DNA of 64,000 nucleotides, taken from assembly GCF_025947345.1 (NCBI RefSeq), contig NZ_CP110011.1:3968001-4032000 (forward strand), given 5' to 3'. Positions 54,395-63,700 of this stretch are shown piece by piece. How positions within the stretch are numbered: the first letter of the stretch is position 1; every line of letters starts with the position of its first letter. The notes beneath the pieces are model-generated. The model did not search any database. It had not been told where the DNA came from and was given only the letters and a program-made list of their open reading frames with translations. Source of the stretch: Flavobacterium sp. N502536 (lineage in GTDB: Bacteria; Bacteroidota; Bacteroidia; Flavobacteriales; Flavobacteriaceae). Position numbers and translations under genes: made by a program.

Positions 54395-54954
54395 TTTTAG
54401 TGATTTTTAGTTGAATGTTACAAGGCAAAATTATGACGAAGTGGAATAGTGAACTTTGTTCAGAATGTCATTTTACTTTGTTCAGAATGTCATTCAACCA
54501 GAACGATCTTAAAAGTGAAAGGGGATATAAATTTGAAAAGCAGGATTATACTGACTTATAAGCCAGAACAGGGTTAAATACCTTGTTAATTTATCAACTT
54601 CATAGTTTCATATAGGATGATGACCATTTTCTTTTGATTAAAATCATTTATTTTAAGAAATAATAGCAATTCATTAGGTTGTTATTGATAATTTTGCCGC
54701 TGTAAACTTTAAATGGATGTGGGCTGAGTTGTGAAAAGATTTACTTTTAAAAAAATGTAAGTTAGTTTTATAACTGCAGGGAATTTGCCGAAACACATCG
54801 GGGAGTAGTTTTTCTTCTTAAAGGCGTTTTTTGAATTTCTTTGTTTAACTCTCCGTGGCCAGTTCTGGAGCAGGGTTGTAAAATTGACTGTTGCCTTGTA
54901 ATAATAAGGAGCAAATATTACATCTGAATAACGACTTTAATTCATTAATTTTTT
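54395..54954. other. Long divergent intergenic region
   Basis: A 560-bp gene-free region between the SDR and TPR-kinase genes. Its left part holds the SDR operator and promoter; the rest is AT-rich and I see no gene, hairpin or clear promoter for the kinase. Confidence 0.5.
54426..54494 (-). promoter_or_regulatory. SDR promoter with tandem 20-bp operator
   Basis: ACTTTGTTCAGAATGTCATT occurs perfectly twice, at 54453-54472 and 54475-54494, 22 bases apart. On the minus strand a TAATTTTG element (54433-54426) lies just downstream, but no TTG is present at the usual distance, exactly where the repeats end. This is the layout expected of an activator-dependent promoter. Confidence 0.65.
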
Positions 54955-56691
54955 ATGTTTTCACGCTGCATTTCCAATAATTGTATAAAGTACTTCATTC
55001 TTGCATTTTTATTAGTTTCATTCCATTCCCAAGCTCAGGAAGTTACACCTCAGATTAAACAATTAGATGAAAAATTAAGAAGTTTAGACAACCGAAATCA
55101 AACAGACAGTATCAGTTATTTAATTGATAAACATTTGGCGAGACCCAATTTAAATCAATTTGAGCTTCAGTTGTTGTATTTTTTTAAGGCGAATTATTAC
55201 AAAATAATAGGAAGATCTTCGGATGCGATTGTTTATTTGAATAAATCTATCGTACTGAAAGGCGAGGGAAAGGAATCACAGAAAATCTATAATAAAAGTT
55301 TATACATCTTATCGGATTTGTTTTTTACTCAAAAAGAGTATAAAAAAGCATTTTATTATGCCAATTTATGCCAAAGTAAAATTTCGCCAACCGATAGTCC
55401 CAGCAATTATATTGTACTACACTTAATTATCGGATACTATTATTACATCAATTACGATCATAAAAAAAGCATGGAAGAGTTTTTGCTCACAGAACGGGTG
55501 GCAAAAAAATACAATCCGTGTAAACTGGCAGAAGTATATGTAAAAACAGCCCGCATTTACAGCAGGCAGAATCGAATTGAGAAAGCAAAAAAAGTAATTA
55601 CCGAAAGTATCAGAGTGGCAGACAGTTGCAATGATCTGGAGAACAAAATCAATGCTTTACGAACGTTAAGAGAAATTATGGTAGAGCAGGGCGAGTTTGA
55701 GGCTGCTCACAAAACATTTGAAAGATTGGATCGATTGGTAGGCATCGAGGACATGAAAATTAGGAACAGTAGAATTGATTCGTTTGAAATCGCGAATAAA
55801 ATCAAGTTGAAAGAACAGCAGAATATCAATCTGAAAAAAATCAACGAAAGCAAAGAGGAACGTTTGCAGAAACAAAAAATTGCCCTTATTGCTTCGCTAA
55901 TTGGAATTACACTGTTGATCATCTTATTGTATTCGATTGTAGTATTGACCAAAAAGCAACGAAGCACCAATGAAACGCTGAGGCTACAAAAAGAGCAAAT
56001 CGAAATAAAGAACAATGATTTAAAACGTCTTAATTTATTGCACCAAAAGATTTTTACGGTGATCTCACACGATTTTAAGGAGCCTATTACAACGTTAAAA
56101 ATCTTATTAGACAAAGAGGACGTTCTTAAAAATGAAAATAAGATTGTTTCGACCTATGTGAAAGCAATAGGACAGCAGTTAGAGCAATCGGATGCCATGC
56201 TTACAAGTTTACTGGATTGGGCAAAGATGGAGCTAATCACCACACAGTCGGGTTATAGCGAGATTATGTTGTACAATAGCATCAGTGCGGCCTGCAAGGA
56301 ATTATCACATCAGTTAAAAGCGAAGAATATTACAATCGATCTTAAGGTTTCTAAAGGAACAACCGTTGTATTTAATTCTGCTGTTTTAAGTATTGTATTG
56401 CGAAATATTATCAATAACGCGATTAAATTTAGTTATCAGGATAGCATTATCACCATTGAAAATAACAATCATGAAATCATAGTAACAGATTTCGGTAAGG
56501 GAGTTGAACAAAAAAAGATCGACAAATTATTCAAACAGAAAATAAATCCCGGACTAGGAACTAATCTGGAATCGGGGTTTGGAATCGGGCTGTATTTGTG
56601 TCAGGAATTAATGTTGAAAAACGGAGGCACGCTTGCTGTTTTTAACAATGAATCAGCAGGTTGTACATTCAGAATTATCTTGCCTAAATAG
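54955..56691 (+). CDS. TPR-containing sensor histidine kinase
   Basis: A 578-residue kinase: signal peptide (about 1-27, SQAQ), a periplasmic all-helical region of TPR-like repeats (about 40-265), one membrane helix (about 307-330), a coiled coil, the phosphoacceptor His372 in FTVISHDFKEPITTL and an ATPase domain with NIINNAIKFS, DFGKGV and GIGLYLCQELM. The G1/G2 boxes are slightly divergent. The LuxR-type regulator that follows 47 bases later is the likely partner, although HisKA kinases seldom pair with NarL-type regulators. Confidence 0.9.
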   Translation: MFSRCISNNCIKYFILAFLLVSFHSQAQEVTPQIKQLDEKLRSLDNRNQTDSISYLIDKHLARPNLNQFELQLLYFFKANYYKIIGRSSDAIVYLNKSIVLKGEGKESQKIYNKSLYILSDLFFTQKEYKKAFYYANLCQSKISPTDSPSNYIVLHLIIGYYYYINYDHKKSMEEFLLTERVAKKYNPCKLAEVYVKTARIYSRQNRIEKAKKVITESIRVADSCNDLENKINALRTLREIMVEQGEFEAAHKTFERLDRLVGIEDMKIRNSRIDSFEIANKIKLKEQQNINLKKINESKEERLQKQKIALIASLIGITLLIILLYSIVVLTKKQRSTNETLRLQKEQIEIKNNDLKRLNLLHQKIFTVISHDFKEPITTLKILLDKEDVLKNENKIVSTYVKAIGQQLEQSDAMLTSLLDWAKMELITTQSGYSEIMLYNSISAACKELSHQLKAKNITIDLKVSKGTTVVFNSAVLSIVLRNIINNAIKFSYQDSIITIENNNHEIIVTDFGKGVEQKKIDKLFKQKINPGLGTNLESGFGIGLYLCQELMLKNGGTLAVFNNESAGCTFRIILPK

Positions 56692-56738
56692 GGAAAACCG
56701 CTATTTTCTTAACAAAAATTTTGTCGCTAATTTGTAGC

Positions 56739-57359
56739 ATGATACATATTGCATTTTTTGAAGATCAGCCTATAGTATGTGGAGGTCTTACTAGTTTTTT
56801 TTCAAATCAGAAAGGGCTCGAAGTTCTTTTTTACGCTACTAACAAACAAGACTTATATCTTAAAGTTCAGCAGCATTCGGGATTAGATCTAATTATTGTA
56901 GATCTGATCGCAAATGATGTACAAGGACTTGAAGTCTATGAATACCTTCATAAAAATCACCCCGATTTAAGAGTGATTGCTTTCACGTCACTTTCGAGCC
57001 CCATATTAGTCGAAAACTTACTGGCTATGGGCGTAAAAGGTTACGTAAACAAAAATCAGGACAGCGAAGAGCTTTTAGAAGCTATAAAATTAGTTTGGGA
57101 AGGTGGAATTTACCTGCCGGATGATTACGCATTTTTGTCCAAACAAAACAGGGTAGGTACAGCCATTACACTAACGGCAAAAGAGCTTACCATCATGCAA
57201 TACATCATTAGAGAATTTACTACAGCTGATATTGCCAGCGAATTGAAACTTTCGGTTAATACAGTCGAAAATCACAGAAAAAACATTTTTAACAAACTCG
57301 ATGTAAGTAATGTTGCAGGTATGGTGCGTGAGGCATCAAAACTGGGGCATATTAACTAG
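56739..57359 (+). CDS. LuxR/NarL family response regulator
   Basis: A 206-residue regulator with a receiver domain (acidic EDQ at 8-10, phosphoacceptor Asp55 in LIIVDLIAND, Thr/Ser in FTSLSS, Lys in GYVNKNQD) and a C-terminal LuxR helix-turn-helix (LTAKELTIMQYI, TTADIASELKLSVNTVENHRKNIFNKL). ATG 56739 is chosen over the upstream in-frame TTG because it begins MIHIAFFEDQ, as the family does. The giant surface-protein gene starts 363 bases downstream and is a possible target. Confidence 0.93.
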   Translation: MIHIAFFEDQPIVCGGLTSFFSNQKGLEVLFYATNKQDLYLKVQQHSGLDLIIVDLIANDVQGLEVYEYLHKNHPDLRVIAFTSLSSPILVENLLAMGVKGYVNKNQDSEELLEAIKLVWEGGIYLPDDYAFLSKQNRVGTAITLTAKELTIMQYIIREFTTADIASELKLSVNTVENHRKNIFNKLDVSNVAGMVREASKLGHIN

Positions 57360-57722
57360 AGTGCAGTGATGGTTTAGGTCGGTTTGGCCTGAATACAATC
57401 GCTACAATTTTTGGATATCAGTGGATATTCGAACTAGCTTCTTATGGAATTTTAATTATTTATTATATGGTGAACTTTACTTTTTTTAAAATACGGTTTT
57501 TTGTTAGAAGAAGCGCTCTGGAGGAGGGTTTCTTAATCTCTTTTACTTCGCTTGATTTTGATGCTTTTATCCGAAAAAGTAATCGTTTTTCATCCGATAG
57601 ATTTGTTAAAAATCTTTTTTTTAAACTGATGCATGCTCTACAGCAACAGGAATTAAAACTGCACTCAAGTTATTATCGGTCGATAAATACTATACCAGTT
57701 ACTAATAATCAAAACTATTAAA
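57360..57722. other. Leader region of the giant surface-protein gene
   Basis: A 363-bp stretch before the giant gene. An 84-codon frame (57467-57721) ends one base before the giant gene's ATG; it is low-complexity (Phe, Ser, Arg rich) and resembles no family, so I treat the region as leader and promoter DNA. Confidence 0.45.
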
Positions 57723-60700
57723 ATGTTGAATAAAATTACATTAAAATTAAGGCAATTGCAGCTGACCTTTATACTGTGTTTCCTTTCTCTTTTCAGCGGA
57801 TTGAATGTCTTTGCTGAAGGCTCGAAGGACTTGTTTCCCAGTGGGGCAACAGGGAATAGAATGATGTTGTCTAGTTCTAGTAGATCACCTACTAGTACTG
57901 CAATTGTAAACAAAGGGAGAATGTTTGTTTATGCCAAAGCCAACGAAACGCTTTATTTAGGGTCTTCCGCTCAAGGTATTCGTGGAGGAACAATTATTTT
58001 GACAAGTCCAACCGGTAATACAAGCTATAGCAGTGGGAACTCTACGACAGTTGGTTTAATTGCCAATAGAGCGCAAGAAATTAATGGTCCTTTAGATTTG
58101 ACTACGGGAGGTTATAGACCATATACTTTTAAAGTACCAGCAGGAGAAACGGGAGTTTGGGTAGTAGAGTTTGTATCACCTGATGCTTCTTTAGATCCTT
58201 CTAGTACTAGTTATGCTGCTCATACTTTTACAGCTAACGGAAACTGGACGCAACCTAATAACAGCCCTTATGTTGTTGCTTGGGATATTACGGTAGCCAA
58301 TGAAGGAGGGACTGGGCAAATAGGACGCGTGTATACTAATGTGTTAACAGGATCTTTAGGTTCTGCTTCAAATAGTTTCAGGTCTACTTGTAATATTATT
58401 ACAAATGATGGTTTTAAGTATACTGTTAAACCTAATGGTATGACACCTTATTACTTTGCTTTTTTTTGTAATAATAAAGGGGTTAGAAAAGGTTCAGTGG
58501 CAACAGGAGCTCCAAGTTATAAAAGCACGTCTATGGCGAGTTTGTATAACTTAGATAATACTAAAACAAATTTTTCTTTTCAGGACCCTACAATTGTTGA
58601 TGATTTAACCAATACTACATCCAAAATATTTTTTAATGAACCAGACGCAAGCTTACCGGCTTCTGCGCCTATTTTTTTACCGGGAAGCACAGCTTCCACA
58701 ACCTGGTTGAATGTGCCCATTGTTGCACAGGCTATTTCAGATATTTCGGTAAATGGAGTAGAAGGCACCAGTGGGATGGGAATTTATCCTTTAGGAGCTT
58801 TTATCAATTTTACGGCTAATGTTAACGCTAATTATCTTATCGAAATTGATGTTAATGGAAATGGATTGATGACAGATGCCATAGATGTAACTTTGACAGG
58901 TACTGCTATTGCGGGTGCAAATAAAGTAAGATGGGATGGTAGAGATGGTTCAAGTAATCCAATAACCAACAGTACTAGTTTGAAATTGAGTATTGTCCTT
59001 TTCAATGGGGAGGTACACTTTCCATATTTAGATGCCGAGCAAAATACGAACGGTATTATTATTACCAGATTGAATGGACCGGATCCTAATAGTAATGTAT
59101 ATTGGAACGATTCGCCGATTGGAACAGATACGGGTAGTTCCGATAAATTCCCACCAAATCTGTTGGATGCTTCTTCGCGTACCCTAAACAATAATAGTGT
59201 AGCTGGTACACACAAATGGACTACCAGTACGTCTCGTACGTCAGGATATGGGGACTTACAATTACTGGATACATGGGCTTATGTGTATACTACACCTGGA
59301 CCACCAATATCTGTCCCAATTGAACAAAATGAGGCCGATTTAGCGGTAACAAGTATTAGTGATGTGGTCAGTGGTAATATGGGATCAAATGTTACCTATA
59401 CAGTAGTTGTAAAAAATATTGGAGGACCGAATAATGTAACTGGGGCAAAATTTAAATTTTCAGATTTAGCTTCAGGGGCAAATTTAGCGGTACAATCTTT
59501 TACCTCGTCTTCTACTTTGGGAGGGGCTGTTACGGCACAAAATATTACCGGAGGTGTTCTTGATGCCACAGTAGATTTACCAAAAGATGCCACGATTACT
59601 TTTACAATTGTGGTAAAGGTATTAGCAGCCGAAGGAACTAATCCTACCGTCAAAGCGACGATCATGCGTCCTGCAGATTTAACAGATCCGGACGCCACAG
59701 CAGATACACATATTGGTACACCTCCGATAGATCCTGATGTAGAATGTGACGGAACGCCTAGTGGTACTGGTTGTAATAATGTAAAGACAGATGCTTTAAC
59801 GGTTATTTTAACAGCATCACCAAAAGTGGAAGTAGCTAAAAAAGCCACTTATGTAGATGTAAATGCAGACGGAATTGTAAATGTTGGAGATAGAATTGAT
59901 TACACCTTTGTAGTTAAAAATACAGGAAATGTAACCCTTGCTCCGGTAACGATTACCGATGCTAACGCAGTAGTAAGTGGAAGCTTAGCAAGTTTAGCTC
60001 CTGGAGCTACAGACTCCTCTAGTTTTACTGCAGTTCACACTATTACTTTGGCTGATGTCAATAACGGTCAGGTAGACAACGTAGCTACTGTAACAGGAAC
60101 GCCTCCAACAGGAGCACCAGTTACGGCTAAATCAACCGATCCAAGTCCTATTTGTGCGACTTGTGCGCCAAAAGATCCAGCGTGTACCACTTGTACAACA
60201 GTTCCTTTAACCGCATCACCAAAAATTGAAGTAGCTAAAAAAGCCACTTATGTAGATGCCAATGGAGATGGAATTGTAAATGTTGGTGATAGAATTGATT
60301 ACACCTTTGTAGTTAAAAACACAGGAAACGTAACCCTTGCTCCGGTAACGATTACAGATGCTAACGCAGTAGTAAGCGGAAGCTTAGCAAGTTTAGCTCC
60401 TGGAGCTACTGACTCCTCTAGTTTTACCGCAGTTCACACCATCACTTTGGCTGATGTCAATAACGGTCAGGTAGACAACGTAGCTACTGTAACAGGAACG
60501 CCTCCAACAGGAGCACCGGTTACAGCTAAATCAACCGATCCAAGTCCAATTTGTGCGACTTGTGCTCCAAAAGACCCAGCGTGTACCACGTGTACAACAG
60601 TTCCTTTAACCGCATCACCAAAAGTTGAAGTAGCTAAAAAAGCCACTTATGTTGATGCCAATGGAGATGGAATTGTAAATGTTGGAGATAGAATTGATTA

Positions 60701-63700
60701 CACCTTTGTAGTTAAAAATACAGGAAATGTAACCCTTGCTCCGGTAACGATTACCGATGCCAACGCAGTAGTAAGCGGAAGCTTAGCAAGTTTAGCTCCT
60801 GGAGCTACGGATTCATCTAGCTTTACCGCAGTTCACACCATCACTTTAGCGGATGTCAATAACGGTCAGGTAGACAACGTAGCTACTGTAACAGGAACTC
60901 CTCCAACGGGAGCACCAGTTACGGCTAAATCAACCGATCCAAGTCCAATTTGTGCGACTTGTGCTCCAAAAGACCCAGCGTGTACCACTTGTACAACAGT
61001 TCCTTTAACCGCATCACCAAAAATTGAAGTAGCTAAAAAAGCCACTTATGTTGATGCCAATGGAGATGGAATTGTAAATGTTGGAGATAGAATTGATTAC
61101 ACCTTTGTAGTTAAAAATACAGGAAATGTAACCCTTGCTCCGGTAACGATTACCGATGCTAACGCAGTAGTAAGTGGAAGCTTAGCAAGTTTAGCTCCTG
61201 GAGCTACAGACTCCTCTAGTTTTACTGCAGTTCACACTATTACTTTGGCTGATGTCAATAATGGTCAGGTAGACAACGTAGCCACTGTAACAGGAACGCC
61301 TCCAACAGGAGCGCCAGTTACGGCTAAATCAACCGATCCAAGTCCAATTTGTGCGACTTGTACGCCAAAAGATCCAGCGTGTACCACTTGTACAATAGTT
61401 CCTTTAACAGCATCACCAAAAGTGGAAGTAGCTAAAAAAGCCACTTATGTAGATGTTAACGGTGACGGAATTGTAAATGTTGGAGATAGAATCGATTACA
61501 CCTTTGTAGTTAAAAATACAGGAAACGTAACCCTTGCACCGGTAACGATTACCGATGCTAACGCAGTAGTAAGCGGAAGCTTAGCAAGTTTAGCTCCTGG
61601 AGCTACGGATTCTTCTAGTTTTACCGCAGTTCACACCATCACTTTAGCTGATGTCAATAACGGTCAGGTAGACAACGTAGCTACTGTAAGCGGAACTCCT
61701 CCAACAGGCGCTCCAGTTACAGCCAAATCAACCGATCCAAGTCCTATTTGTGCGACTTGTGCACCAAAAGACCCAGCGTGTACCACTTGTACAACAGTTC
61801 CTTTAACAGCATCACCAAAAGTAGAAGTAGCTAAAAAAGCCACTTATGTAGATGTAAATGGAGATGGAATTGTAAATGTTGGAGATAGAATTGATTACAC
61901 CTTTGTAGTTAAAAATACAGGAAACGTAACCCTTGCTCCGGTAACGATTACCGATGCTAACGCAGTAGTAAGCGGAAGTTTGGCAAGTTTAGCTCCGGGA
62001 GCTACCGACGCTGCTAGTTTTACCGCAGTTCACACCATCACTTTAGCGGATGTCAATAACGGTCAGGTAGACAACGTAGCTACTGTAAGCGGAACTCCTC
62101 CAACAGGAGCACCGGTTACGGCTAAATCAACCGATCCAAGTCCAATTTGTGCGACTTGTGCGCCAAAAGATCCAGCGTGTACCACGTGTACAACAGTTCC
62201 TTTAACCGCATCACCAAAAATTGAAGTAGCTAAAAAAGCTACTTATGTAGATGTAAATGGAGATGGAATTGTAAATGTTGGAGATAGAATTGATTACACC
62301 TTTGTAGTTAAAAATACAGGAAACGTAACCCTTGCTCCGGTAACGATTACCGATGCTAACGCAGTAGTAAGCGGAAGTTTGGCAAGTTTAGCTCCGGGAG
62401 CTACCGACGCTGCTAGTTTTACCGCAGTTCACACCATCACTTTAGCGGATGTCAATAACGGTCAGGTAGACAACGTAGCTACTGTAAGCGGAACTCCTCC
62501 AACAGGCGCTCCAGTTACAGCCAAATCAACCGATCCAAGTCCAATTTGTGCGACTTGTGCGCCAAAAGATCCAGCGTGTACCACGTGTACAACAGTTCCT
62601 TTAACCGCATCACCAAAAGTAGAAGTAGCTAAAAAAGCTACTTATGTAGATGCCAATGGAGACGGAATTGTAAATGTTGGAGATAGAATTGATTACACCT
62701 TTGTAGTTAAAAATACTGGAAACGTAACCCTTGCTCCAGTAACGATTACCGATGCTAACGCAGTAGTAAGCGGAAGCTTAGCAAGTTTAGCTCCTGGAGC
62801 TACTGACTCCTCTAGTTTTACCGCAGTTCACACCATCACTTTGGCGGATGTCAATAACGGTCAGGTAGACAACGTAGCTACTGTAAGCGGAACGCCTCCA
62901 ACAGGCGCTCCAGTTACAGCCAAATCAACCGATCCAAGTCCAATTTGTGCGACTTGTGCACCAAAAGACCCAGCGTGTACCACTTGTACAACAGTTCCTT
63001 TAACAGCATCACCAAAAGTAGAAGTAGCTAAAAAAGCCACTTATGTAGATGTAAATGGAGATGGAATTGTAAATGTTGGTGACAGAATTGATTACACCTT
63101 TGTAGTTAAAAATACAGGAAACGTAACCCTTGCTCCGGTAACGATTACAGATGCTAACGCAGTAGTAAGCGGAAGTTTGGCAAGTTTAGCTCCTGGAGCT
63201 ACAGACTCCTCTAGCTTTACCGCAGTGCACACCATCACTTTGGCGGATGTCAATAACGGACAGGTAGACAACGTAGCCACTGTAACAGGAACCCCTCCAA
63301 CAGGAGCACCAGTTACGGCTAAATCAACCGATCCAAGTCCAATTTGTGCGACTTGTGCGCCAAAAGATCCAGCGTGTACCACTTGTACAACAGTTCCTTT
63401 AACAGCATCACCAAAAGTAGAAGTAGCTAAAAAAGCCACTTATGTAGATGTCAACGCAGATGGAATTGTAAATGTTGGAGATAGAATTGATTACACCTTT
63501 GTAGTTAAAAATACAGGAAACGTAACCCTTGCTCCGGTAACGATTACCGATGCTAACGCAGTAGTAAGCGGAAGCTTAGCAAGTTTAGCTCCTGGAGCTA
63601 CTGACTCCTCTAGTTTTACCGCAGTTCACACCATCACTTTGGCGGATGTCAATAACGGTCAGGTAGACAACGTAGCTACTGTAAGCGGAACTCCTCCAAC

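Noticed and set aside
57467..57721. 84-codon frame ending one base before the giant gene
   Set aside because: Low-complexity composition, no family features and a position in the expected leader region. Kept as part of the leader, not as a gene.
59396..59848. Long minus-strand frame opposite the giant gene
   Set aside because: It mirrors the repeat-coding strand; a similar one occurs at 63092-63439. Both are by-products of the biased composition of the array.
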